From positions 328,384 through 392,383 of the forward strand of contig JANQQU010000093.1 of assembly GCA_028284905.1 (NCBI GenBank): a DNA stretch of 64,000 nucleotides. The letters run 5' to 3'. Below, piece by piece: positions 17,653 to 26,400 of this stretch; the stretch's first letter is position 1, and each line of letters opens with the position of its first letter. This DNA comes from Calditrichia bacterium (lineage in GTDB: Bacteria; Calditrichota; Calditrichia; RBG-13-44-9; J075). Under the pieces are notes generated by a model that saw only the letters and a program-made list of their open reading frames with translations, searched no databases and was not told the origin of the DNA. The position numbers and the translations under genes are program-made.

Positions 17653-18356
17653 ACGGTATGTCTCCTGCTTGGATGCCTCTTAAATAGTTTAGTAAGTATG
17701 CGTCACAATCCGGATGAGTTATGTAAAAGGATAGTACATACCTATCATCGAATCTCCTTTCTCTTTTTGGTGAGCATGCAAAATATTATTAAGAATCCAA
17801 CCCTATAGAACTAATTGTGGTGGAGAAAGAATCGAATATAATTGGCAGAAACAGTCTGCAGACATTGAAAAGTTTATGTTAATAGATGATTAACCCCGCA
17901 TACCTAATATATTGCGACTCTGGTGTTTTGCAAGGAAAAATTACCCGGGGTAAAAAAAAATCTGAGGCGTGCTTGAAATTCTATTGCTTTTCTAACGGTT
18001 CAGCCTAAAGATGCAGGCTATGGAAAGAGCGAGTCTGTTTCCATAAGGACTGGTTCTATTGATATCTTGATTTAAAAGCAGAACCGTTGTCGGATAAGAA
18101 AATGAATCAATTGAAGAAGAAAACGGGATTTTTAAGAAAAGTAATTTATATTACCCGATTATAAGATTTCTCTGCATCAACGGCTGGAGCCTTGATACTT
18201 ATCGGAAAAATTGCCCGAAGAGATCCCTAAACCTTTTATCTCTCAGCCCGGTATTGAAATTTTAGTGCCCGCTAATTAATGGCATAGTTGAGCTTGAAAT
18301 TAGTATCTCTTTATTTCGGGACATTATTAATGAATCTTTCAAAGAAGGATGGAGTG
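17653..18356. other. 704-bp divergent spacer
   Basis: No coding capacity recognised. It must hold the promoters of the leftward protease and the rightward DUF5916-like gene, and contains a possible three-way-junction RNA (17994-18088). AT-rich, with an A9 tract at 17952-17960 next to TTACCCGGGGTAA. Confidence 0.5.
17994..18088. ncRNA. Candidate structured RNA (three-way junction)
   Basis: An 8-bp closing stem AACGGTTC (17994-18001) / GAACCGTT (18081-18088) encloses two perfect hairpins: AGCCT/AGGCT (18002-18006 and 18015-18019) and TATGGAAA/TTTCCATA (18019-18026 and 18038-18045). The remaining 35 bases form the third side. The strand is not determined: read rightward it would lie ~270 bases upstream of the gene at 18357, leftward ~340 bases upstream of the protease. 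I could not match it to a known riboswitch consensus. Confidence 0.35.
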
Positions 18357-20618
18357 ATGATAACTTCTGTAAATCGTCAATTTATGTTGATCCTGTTACT
18401 AATTGGAGTATACTGTTTCCAGTTTATATCCGCGCAAAGTTCTCAACTCGCTGATACCACCGAATCGGAAAATTTCATAATTACTGCCATCGCGGCTACA
18501 GAAAAACCAGTTATCGACGGTGACGTCCTGAATGATCCCGCCTGGAAAAATATTTCTGCAACCCGGCATTTTTGGCAAACTTCACCGTACGAAGGTCAAC
18601 CGGCCTCGGAAAAAACAGAAGTGCGAATCGTGTATTCCTCCAAGGTGCTTTATATTGGCGTGATTTGTTATGATAGCGATCCTTCCGGGATTGTTGTTGC
18701 TCATAGCCGCCGTGATGGATCGTTATCGGAAACCGACTGTTTCCAAATTCTTCTCGATACATTTCATGACGGCCAAAACGGATTCCTTTTTGGCACAAAC
18801 CCCGCCGGCATTGAATATGATGCCCAAATTACCAATGAAGGACAGGGACAATTTGGTGGCAGCGGTGCCGGTAGCTTCAATATAAACTGGGATGCCTCCT
18901 GGCAGGTAGAGACCGAGATCTCCGATATTGGTTGGTGTGCGGAGTTTGCCATTCCTTTTCGCTCTATTCGCTTTGCCCGGGGCAGTGATACTCAAACCTG
19001 GGGAATCAACTTCCAGCGCAATATTCGCCGCCGGAATGAAAATGCCTACTGGACAAAGCTGCCCCGCCAGTTCAACATCCAAAATGTTTCCCGGGCCGGG
19101 ATTATGACCGGCCTGAAGGGCATTGGCCAAAAAAACTTGAAATTGATGCCCTACACACTTAGTGAAGCGGACCGAAATTATCGTTACCAAGATGAGATGG
19201 ACTGGCAGGGCGAATTCGGTGCCGATGCCAAGTATAGTTTGTCTCCGAGTATGACGCTGGATTTAACCTACAACACTGATTTTGCCCAGGTTGAGGTGGA
19301 CGAGCAACAGATTAACCTTGATCGTTTCAATTTGTTCTTTCCGGAAAAACGGCCATTTTTTCTGGAAAATGCCGGGTATTTCTCCGTGGGAAAACCGGGC
19401 GATGTGGAGCTTTTCTTTAGCCGCAGAATTGGTATTCAGCAGGGTCGAAATATTCCGATTGCCGGAGGTGCCCGCTTGTCCGGTAAAGCCGGTGCCTGGA
19501 ATGTCGGTGTCCTGAATATGCAAACCCAAAGCACTCGTTTCGAGAGTTTGGAGGATGCAACTTCTCTGGCAGATACTGTTTCCGCTAATAATTATACTGT
19601 CGCCCGTGTAAACAGGGAATTCCCCAATCGGTCCGCTATTGGCGCTATTTTTGTAAACCGCCTTGGCACTGGCGACTATTCACCTGATGACGATTATAAC
19701 CGCACTGTGGGCGTAGATGCCCGCTGGGGCATTGGGAAATATCTTAATCTTACGGGATATGCTGCCCAGTCATTTACACCGGGACTTGACGGCAAAGAAC
19801 ATTCTTTTAATTTCGAAGCCGACTACAACTCTGAAAAATGGTTGCTCTCCGCCACTTATACCGAAGTTGGGGGAAATTTCAATCCGGAGGTTGGGTTTTT
19901 AAGCCGGAGCAATTATCGGAATCCCACTCTGGTGGTTTTTCATCGCTATCGTCCGAAAGATTGGCTGGGCTTTCTGGAATTGCGTCCTCACGTTGTTTAT
20001 CGCGGATACTGGAATTTTGACGGTTTTCAGGAGACTGGCTATCTGCATGTGGATAATCACTGGGAGTGGCGGAATGGCTATGAAATCCACACTGGTGTCA
20101 ATTTTCGCAAGGAGGGTGTTCGCCAGGCATTTGAGATACATCCCGGCATCAATATAAATGCGGATACTTATAATACCACGGAAGCGCAGCTGGTTTTTAA
20201 CACCAATCGTGCTGCCTGGTGGAGCTTTGATGCCCGTAGTTTTATCGGCGGCTTTTTTAGTGGAAACCGGGTTAATTTTAGCGGGGGCCTCAATTTTCGG
20301 GCGGGCGATTTTTTACTTACCGAATTTAATCTCGCCCATAACAACATCAATTTGCCGCAAGGGGATTTTAATACCAATCTTTTTCAGGCGCGGGTGAATT
20401 ATTCCTTTACCCCGAAGCTCTTTATTTCTGCGCTTTTGCAATACAACGATCGCGCTGATGTGCTGGCTGCCAATGTGCGTTTTGGCTGGCAAAGATCTGC
20501 CAATACCGGTTTGTTTGTGGTTTTTAATAGCTCCGAAGTAGAAGAAACCGGTCGCTTTAATCCGCTTTATCGCAGCATTATTATTAAATACAGCCATCTT
20601 TTCGATTTGTTGAATTAG
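18357..20618 (+). CDS. DUF5916 / CBM9-like surface protein, predicted outer-membrane barrel
   Basis: The start is ATG 18357, chosen over TTG 18288 and ATG 18330 because AAGGA sits seven bases upstream and the signal peptide (MITSVNRQFMLILLLIGVYCFQFISAQ) then begins correctly. The 753-residue protein has an N-terminal carbohydrate-binding-module-9-like domain (~35-225: PVIDGDVLNDPAWKNI, TEVRIVYSSKVLYIGVICYD, DCFQILLDTFHDGQNGFLF) and a long C-terminal beta-rich DUF5916 domain (~240-753; KRPFFLENAGYF is typical) with alternating aromatic strands ending ...IIIKYSHLFDLLN, as in outer-membrane barrels. DUF5916 proteins are common in Bacteroidota and relatives, often near proteases or peptidases; the function is not established. 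Confidence 0.88.
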   Translation: MITSVNRQFMLILLLIGVYCFQFISAQSSQLADTTESENFIITAIAATEKPVIDGDVLNDPAWKNISATRHFWQTSPYEGQPASEKTEVRIVYSSKVLYIGVICYDSDPSGIVVAHSRRDGSLSETDCFQILLDTFHDGQNGFLFGTNPAGIEYDAQITNEGQGQFGGSGAGSFNINWDASWQVETEISDIGWCAEFAIPFRSIRFARGSDTQTWGINFQRNIRRRNENAYWTKLPRQFNIQNVSRAGIMTGLKGIGQKNLKLMPYTLSEADRNYRYQDEMDWQGEFGADAKYSLSPSMTLDLTYNTDFAQVEVDEQQINLDRFNLFFPEKRPFFLENAGYFSVGKPGDVELFFSRRIGIQQGRNIPIAGGARLSGKAGAWNVGVLNMQTQSTRFESLEDATSLADTVSANNYTVARVNREFPNRSAIGAIFVNRLGTGDYSPDDDYNRTVGVDARWGIGKYLNLTGYAAQSFTPGLDGKEHSFNFEADYNSEKWLLSATYTEVGGNFNPEVGFLSRSNYRNPTLVVFHRYRPKDWLGFLELRPHVVYRGYWNFDGFQETGYLHVDNHWEWRNGYEIHTGVNFRKEGVRQAFEIHPGININADTYNTTEAQLVFNTNRAAWWSFDARSFIGGFFSGNRVNFSGGLNFRAGDFLLTEFNLAHNNINLPQGDFNTNLFQARVNYSFTPKLFISALLQYNDRADVLAANVRFGWQRSANTGLFVVFNSSEVEETGRFNPLYRSIIIKYSHLFDLLN

Positions 20619-20730
20619 CTTGTGATGACAATTAAGAATGTTTACTAATTGTCATCATCTATTTTTCATCGCATTTTATATTTAGAAAATAAATCAAAAT
20701 CCAATAATAACAGGCATCGCAATCTCCATT

Positions 20731-20835
20731 CATCCTGAGCCCTTCGATATACTCAGGATGTACCTGTCGAAGGGTGAAATTTCCCTCTGAGACGCGTTGA
20801 TTATCGTTCATTCTTCGGCAGGCTCAGAATGAATG
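20731..20835. repeat. 41-bp palindromic repeat, copy 2, plus related hairpin
   Basis: CCCTTCGA (20740-20747) pairs with TCGAAGGG (20767-20774), and CATCCTGAG (20731-20739) can pair with CTCAGGATG (20752-20760), so two alternative folds compete. The core matches copy 1 at 13527. A further TTCATTC/GAATGAA hairpin with TTCGGCAGGCTCAG follows to 20835. Confidence 0.7.
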
Positions 20836-20981
20836 TGTATTTTTTAATCGAATATCCTGATAACAATCAGTTCATAAAAATACTCCGGAGCCTATTGTTT
20901 ATCCTAATTGCCGATACGAACTAGCTTGTGTGGAAATCGCTTCCCGATATGATGTTTCCCTGGCAATTGATTGCTAACAAT

Positions 20982-21018
20982 AAAAAAACGCGCCACTTCC
21001 CAGGAAGCGGCGCGTTTT
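20982..21018 (-). terminator. Terminator of the 21043-23184 cassette
   Basis: Perfect stem AAAACGCGCC / GGCGCGTTTT (20985-20994 and 21009-21018), extended by TTCC/GGAA; the A-tract at 20982-20988 gives a U-run for leftward transcription. It ends the minus-strand gene that stops at 21043. Confidence 0.85.
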
Positions 21019-21042
21019 GAGGATGAGTGATTTATGAGGAGG

Positions 21043-21981
21043 TTAATTTTTTGAGAACTTTTTCAATAATGCCTGACGACGTTCTTCACTGGATTGACGG
21101 TTTTCATCAGATTGTAAGGATATGATTCGTCGGGTACGGGATGCTGCTTTATTACCAAGACCATTTGCCCATGCTGTTTGACGCAATATCTCTACACCAA
21201 GACCTTTTTTCGTTTCAATCTCCGCTTTCCTTAGCACCTTTTCGACCATCCGTTCTGCTGCTGCTTCCGATAGCCGAACCGGCGAATGTTTTTTTGCACT
21301 GTTCAGAAACATAATCGAATTGCGATGAACCCGGTTTTCCAGATAAAAATTGATTAATACTGCGGTTCCATAGGGGATTTCTGTTTGCCACTCAGGATTA
21401 TCAATACCACCAAAATAAACATTGATTTTTTCATCCTCCACTTTGAAATCGCCGGAAACGATATCTTCCGTTTCCAGGTCAATCACGCCGCTTGGGTGTA
21501 CCATTAAAGAAAGTGCTTCCGTTATACTGCAGCCGGTCGATAATATTAATGAGACCAGGGCCGTTTCTTTCCGTTGCGTATCGTTGCCGACATGATAGGG
21601 GAGAAAGGTATTTAACCTTTGATACTCCGCCTTGTTTAATCCCCGCAATTTTTCCGGCGTTTTTTCCGGAATGCGAATGATTTCCGAGATGACTTCATTA
21701 CCGAGATAGCCGCGGTCTTCGATATATCGGAGAAATTCCTTAAAAGCGGTCAGATACCCATTTTCTGCATTTTCAGAGACTTCGATACCCTGGTCGATGT
21801 TCTGCCAGCGTGTCGTTCGCCATGCTGTTGAGACTTTATAAGAATCGATATCGCCCAGGGACTGAATCTGTAAATTATCAAACATCACTGTCAGATTCCC
21901 AAGATAATTGACGACTGTATCCTGCGTATAACGGCAATTCTTTTCCAGATATGATTTATATTCTCTCATCAGATTAAACAT
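21043..21981 (-). CDS. Tyrosine-recombinase-like protein lacking catalytic residues
   Basis: The 312-residue protein has the layout of a phage-type integrase: an N-terminal SAM-like core-binding domain (~1-95, YKSYLEKNCRYTQDTVVNYLGNL) and a catalytic-like domain (~110-290). However, where active enzymes have TG-L/M-R-xxE, this one has TGCSITEAL (Ser152 for the first Arg); where they have HxLRH, it has EILRQT (Glu264, Arg267, Gln268); and no tyrosine occurs in the last ~95 residues. It is therefore unlikely to recombine DNA and may be a DNA-binding remnant with a new role. AAGGAG lies between the stop of the upstream gene and ATG 21981 (11-base gap), so the genes are probably co-translated. 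Assignment to the fold is by motif only. Confidence 0.7.
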   Translation of the reverse strand: MFNLMREYKSYLEKNCRYTQDTVVNYLGNLTVMFDNLQIQSLGDIDSYKVSTAWRTTRWQNIDQGIEVSENAENGYLTAFKEFLRYIEDRGYLGNEVISEIIRIPEKTPEKLRGLNKAEYQRLNTFLPYHVGNDTQRKETALVSLILSTGCSITEALSLMVHPSGVIDLETEDIVSGDFKVEDEKINVYFGGIDNPEWQTEIPYGTAVLINFYLENRVHRNSIMFLNSAKKHSPVRLSEAAAERMVEKVLRKAEIETKKGLGVEILRQTAWANGLGNKAASRTRRIISLQSDENRQSSEERRQALLKKFSKN

Positions 21982-21992
21982 GGCTTTCTCCT

Positions 21993-22724
21993 TTAGTTTG
22001 CGCTGAAGTTTCGGCCCTGACGACCCATTTCCTGCAAATACTTACGAACGGTTTCCCGGGAGGATACCCCAACTGCTGTTGCCATTTCCGTAAGGGAAGC
22101 ATCCGGATATTCATCCAGGAAATCTTCCAGCATTTGCATTCTTTCCTGCTTGTTTCGGCGGATCTGCGCATTGGCTGCACTGAGATCCCCGGAAGCCGGT
22201 TTACTGCGCGGCGCTTTCAGCTCCGGACGCGGCGAGGTAACACTGCGCGGATTCGCGCGCTGGGAACGACCCTGTGTCTTTTTATATTCCACCAGGTTGC
22301 GGGTGCCGATCGTATCGCACATGACATAAGCAAGGATCGGAAAGACAATGGTGCCGGCCAGCCACTGCGTCCAGGTTAAAGGATCAAGATTGACTAAATT
22401 GGCATAGGTAAGTTCGATACCGTAGGCAGAGCTAAAACCTTCCGCCATGTTAGCGATACCGGAAGCGAATAAGACCAGTGTGGTAACTACTCGGACCATC
22501 CAGGCCAATTCACCATCCTTGATGAGTTCATCCTTGAAAATCGACATTGCCACAACCCCAGCGTCAATCGCGAAGGCGGCAACGGCTCCAAGAAGGAGAC
22601 TATCATAAAAAAACTGGCTCATGAACGTTGTGGTGTGCATGAAGGTCGCAGTGAGAATACCGACCAGACACAACGCCCCGGCGCGATACTTGACAAGCTC
22701 TCTAAATTTTGACCTCATTTCCAT
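21993..22724 (-). CDS. Four-helix membrane protein with C-terminal HTH
   Basis: I do not recognise a named family. The 243-residue protein has four hydrophobic helices (~14-32, ~38-60, ~77-97, ~118-140), then a basic, Pro/Ser/Arg-rich linker (~148-185) and a C-terminal helix-turn-helix-like segment (~205-235: EYPDASLTEMATAVGVSSRETVRKYLQ). The layout recalls the DUF2637/SpdB-type membrane proteins of actinobacterial plasmids, but that is only architectural similarity. A membrane-tethered DNA-binding or sensor role is inferred. AAGGAGA precedes ATG 22724, which overlaps the end of the upstream gene by 23 bases, indicating coupling. Confidence 0.75.
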   Translation of the reverse strand: MEMRSKFRELVKYRAGALCLVGILTATFMHTTTFMSQFFYDSLLLGAVAAFAIDAGVVAMSIFKDELIKDGELAWMVRVVTTLVLFASGIANMAEGFSSAYGIELTYANLVNLDPLTWTQWLAGTIVFPILAYVMCDTIGTRNLVEYKKTQGRSQRANPRSVTSPRPELKAPRSKPASGDLSAANAQIRRNKQERMQMLEDFLDEYPDASLTEMATAVGVSSRETVRKYLQEMGRQGRNFSAN

Positions 22725-23094
22725 TGTTCTGGTCTCCTTTCTTTTTGTTGTTTAACAGTCTGCGTTGAATTGTCTGATCTTCATCGGTGCGGTTTTCCCG
22801 TTGCGCCGTCGGCAGGCGATTATTGCCGTCGGCATGCTGCTCGCCGAAAGCACCCGGAAAAAATCCGTACTTGCGCCCACTCTGATATTGAAGAAATTGT
22901 CCGGCATTAAACATCAATACCGTTTCGCTGTTTGCTGTTACTGCCTGATCGGTCGCTGCGGTTTGCTCCAGAAAAGCACGAGCCATGCTCGCAGTGTCCT
23001 GCATAATAATTCCGTCCATAGAAGTACTCCTTGCGTTTTGGGTAGGGGTTTTGTTAATTGATACACTTTCAGATTTGTCCGAAAATCGGCTCAT
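22702..23094 (-). CDS. Small hydrophilic protein, first gene of cassette
   Basis: No family recognised. The 130-residue product (MSRFSDKSESVSINKTPTQN...) is polar, with an alanine-rich helix (~40-60, TASMARAFLEQTAATDQA), a QYQSGRKYGFFPGAF segment and a highly charged C-terminus (QRENRTDEDQTIQRRLLNNKKKG). ATG 23094 is chosen because GGAAGG is placed correctly upstream; a longer frame to 23184 would run into the predicted promoter. It is the first gene after that promoter and overlaps the membrane-protein gene by 23 bases. Confidence 0.65.
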   Translation of the reverse strand: MSRFSDKSESVSINKTPTQNARSTSMDGIIMQDTASMARAFLEQTAATDQAVTANSETVLMFNAGQFLQYQSGRKYGFFPGAFGEQHADGNNRLPTAQRENRTDEDQTIQRRLLNNKKKGDQNNGNEVKI

Positions 23095-23134
23095 TTTTTT
23101 CCTTCCGGATATAGTGAACAGAGAAATTAAAAGT

Positions 23135-23152
23135 AGTGAACAAACATTCACT
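23135..23152. promoter_or_regulatory. Putative operator, AGTGAA-N6-TTCACT
   Basis: A perfect inverted repeat placed at the predicted transcription start. Further half or full sites are GTGAACA at 23114-23120 and the palindrome TCACTAGTGA at 23214-23223, upstream of the -35. This spacing suggests binding by a dimeric repressor, possibly the HTH protein of the same cassette. Confidence 0.5.
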
Positions 23153-23155
23153 TGT

Positions 23156-23184
23156 ATGATACGGCGAGATTTCCGCTTTGTCAA
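23156..23184 (-). promoter_or_regulatory. Sigma-70-type promoter of the cassette
   Basis: On the minus strand TTGACA (23184-23179) is followed after exactly 17 bases by TATCAT (23161-23156), a near-consensus housekeeping promoter. The predicted start would be near 23149, inside the inverted repeat at 23135-23152. Confidence 0.75.
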
Positions 23185-23426
23185 GTTATTTTCTCATTAA
23201 AATATACTTTTGTTCACTAGTGATTTTTGTCAAGTTTTTCATTTGAAAAACATGTGAAAAAATACGCGTAAGTGTTTGTTCGTTTTTGTCTTATGGCGTT
23301 TTGTGAAGTATTGTTGAGAATCAAAGAAAGTGATGGATGTGCGGACGAAAAAGAGGCGGTAAAGCCTTTTCTGAGAGGGTTTTAGCCCGGATTTTAATGG
23401 GAGGAAATAGCGCTAAAAACAGGTGC

Positions 23427-26400
23427 TCATTTTAGTGAACGATAGTGGTCCATGAAAGTCTTACGGTCATTGAGTATACGGGTCAATTCAACGTCCCGCA
23501 GAATGACATTAATCTTGATCGCCTCGTTTAGATAGCGTTTCGCTACTAGGGGTTCGTGGACACGCGTATCGAGATAAAAGTTGGCAAGGTCGATATACTT
23601 CAGCGCTTCCAGGCGACGCTCATGGAGATCATGGCTGATCTGAATACTTTCATTGAGATAATGTGCTGCCCGTTCGAGATCGCCAATTGAATAAACTGTT
23701 AAGGCGAGCAGATGGAGCGTTCTGGCAATGCCAGGGCGGTAATTGGTTTCCCGACTGAGGCGCAAACTTTCATTCAGATAACGAATGGCACTATTACGAT
23801 CCTTCCGCTCCCGCATGATGACGCCAAAATGATAAAGAACGACGGACTTGATAATATCGAAGCGCAGCTCTGTGCAAATGCGAAACGCTTCTTGTAAATA
23901 GCGCTGGGCATCATCAAGCCGTTTACGGGCAATTTCCTGTTCGGCGATTTTAGTAAGGGCGTTACTTTCAATCTGTCGATCGCCGATTTCCCGGCTGATC
24001 TGCAAGTTATCGTGCAGCAATGGCAGGGCCTGATCCTGGGGGAGATGATTGCCCATTATCTCCACGATGTTCTTCAAGATGTCGTTTTCGATGTATTTGT
24101 CACCAATTTGCCGGGATACTTTCAGGCTGGCCAACAGGTAACGCAAAGCAGTGTGGTTCTCATGCTTATCGCGATAAATGTCCGCAATAGCGTTAAGATT
24201 GGTGCATTCCCCACGCTTATCATCCTGCTGGCGACAGATTTTAACACAGTCGGCAAGTAGGCGAGCCGCTTCATCCGGCTCTTCCCGCATCAGCATAATC
24301 GTACTCATTTGCATCAGCAGTTCCCGACGGGCAGGCAGATCTCCAAGCGCTTCCTGAAGCGACAAGGCTTCCTGCACTAATGGTAAAGCGGTGGGGTGAT
24401 CGCCCCGGCCATAATATAGCTGACTCATTGTGCTGAGAATATCCGCCTCGATATGCCGATGCCCTAGTTGACGGGAAATATCCAGGCTTTGCTCAAGGTA
24501 GAGCAGGGCGGTATCGTGAACGCCCATTACCCGGTAAATATCTCCCAGATAGCCAAGGGTTTTACAGAGTTTGATGTAATCCTTGCCGGACTGAAAATTG
24601 GTGAGCATATTTTTGTAGATGGTAATTGCATCATCATATTTGCCGAAGATACCGAGAATTTCCGCGATACGATACCAGATGGATATCGGCGTTTTTTGAT
24701 TCAGGGATTTGTGGATCTGCCAGGCAAAATAAAAGGAGACATTCATCATGGACAGCGCATAGTAGAAATCGGAAAGGATCTCTCCGGTTTTTAATACGGA
24801 CTTTGCATCATCGGTTAAAGTGTAATGGAAGAAGGCTTCTTTTAGCTCGGTTAAAGAACCACCCAGTTTGTTATAGCAATCATGATGATAACGGCCGGCA
24901 GCGAGGTGATTGAAGCTGTCGGTTGCACGCTCCCGGTCGATTTTTTCCAGGGAGGTGCGAATCGGCGGCGTTACGTAATAATAAGCATCATGGGTTTTCT
25001 GATCGATGTTGATTTCAATCAGGTTTAATTCAAAAAGGCGATCAAGCATTTCCGCGGTAACTGTTTCCAGCGCGTCGGCATCCTCCGTGCCGGGAATTTG
25101 GGCCAGCACTGCGCCGATTTGTACTGGAATGCGAAAGCGGGAAAGGATGCGTAGAATTAGCTGCTGGCGGGTGTCCAGTAAATTGATCATATGGGGCAGA
25201 ATGAAGCCGATGCCGGCGCGGGCGGGAATTCGTCCATTCTCCAGTTCGCTCGCTTCGTACACCTTCTCCAGCCAGATCAATACTTTCGCGGCCAGGTCGA
25301 TGTTTTCTTCTACCAGCACGGCAAAGAGCGCCAGTGCCTGATAATTGCCACCGATATTTTTGTAAATCATTTTAACCAGATCGCCAAATGCAATCGGCTG
25401 ATGGTGAAAAAGGCGGTGGCAAATTGCCGATTGCTCCGGCTGGCAGAGATATATCGCCAGATCGGTAATGTTCAGGTAATAGCAGCGTTTCCAGAAATCG
25501 GCCAGTCCCGGGGCGTCGATCTCAAAAACTGCTACTTCCGGAAAATCCGGCATGACGTGGCGATTGGTAAGGATGACGTGGAAACGCTGGATGTGGCAAA
25601 GAAAGTGAATGATTTCCGCCAGTCCCTGGTAGCGATCGTCAAAATTCTCTCCCGGGGCAGACTGAAATTCTTCCAGGTTATCGAAGACAAAAATCGGTTG
25701 CCAGTGTTTGGCAATTTCATAGAGAAGATAGGTGAAAATCTCCTTGGCCGTCTCAAAGCTTTTGATTTTGACAATTACTTCCATGTCGCCATTGGCGAGA
25801 AGGAAATTTTGCATGGTATCGAGCAATTCGTGTACGGCGCGAATTTTTTCTCCGAACACGAAGGGAATGATATTTTCTTCATCTTCAATCACCCGCGATA
25901 CCAATTGCTGCGCCAGGGCGGTTTTACCAATGCCGGAAGGTCCTTTCAGGAGCACTGGCGCTTTTTTCGCAAAATGAGGACGAACGGCAACAAGATCTTC
26001 CCGCCGGCCAATAAAAAGGTGATCCGAGGAACGCTGTTTAATCGCCCGGCTGAGTTCCGCCGGAAAACGAAAAGAGTGGTAAGCCAGACGAGAAGGGGGG
26101 ATGGACCAATCACCCAGCGTGCCGATTTTTCCACTGGAATAAAGGTTAGGTAAAATCCATTGCAAGGGATTGGGGTTTTCCCGGCCGGCTTGTTCCAGGT
26201 CAGCTTGTTCCAGCTGGTAAATATGTTTTGTTGAGGCATTGAAGGCGATAAAAAAGGGCCATTTCTGCGCGGAACGCATAATGAAATGGCGGGCGAATGC
26301 CACTGCATAGCGCAACTTAACCGCGCCACCCAATGCAACCACCGCGGAAGTGCCGCCTTTGATCAGCTCCCGGGAAATATCCCGCAGGGCAGTCTCGGTG

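Larger units (their letters stand above)
20619..21042. other. 424-bp spacer with palindromic repeats
   Basis: No gene seen. It holds a palindromic repeat pair (20731-20830) and the terminator of the leftward cassette (20982-21018). Confidence 0.6.
23095..23426. other. 332-bp control region of the cassette
   Basis: No gene. It holds the promoter at 23156-23184 and repeated GTGAACA/TGTTCAC motifs, and separates the cassette from the CHAT-STAND gene, which is transcribed in the same direction and ends at 23427. Confidence 0.6.

Noticed and set aside
25191..26153. 320-codon open frame on the plus strand opposite the CHAT-STAND gene
   Set aside because: Shadow of the STAND and CHAT coding strand; product is low in recognised motifs and has no start signal.
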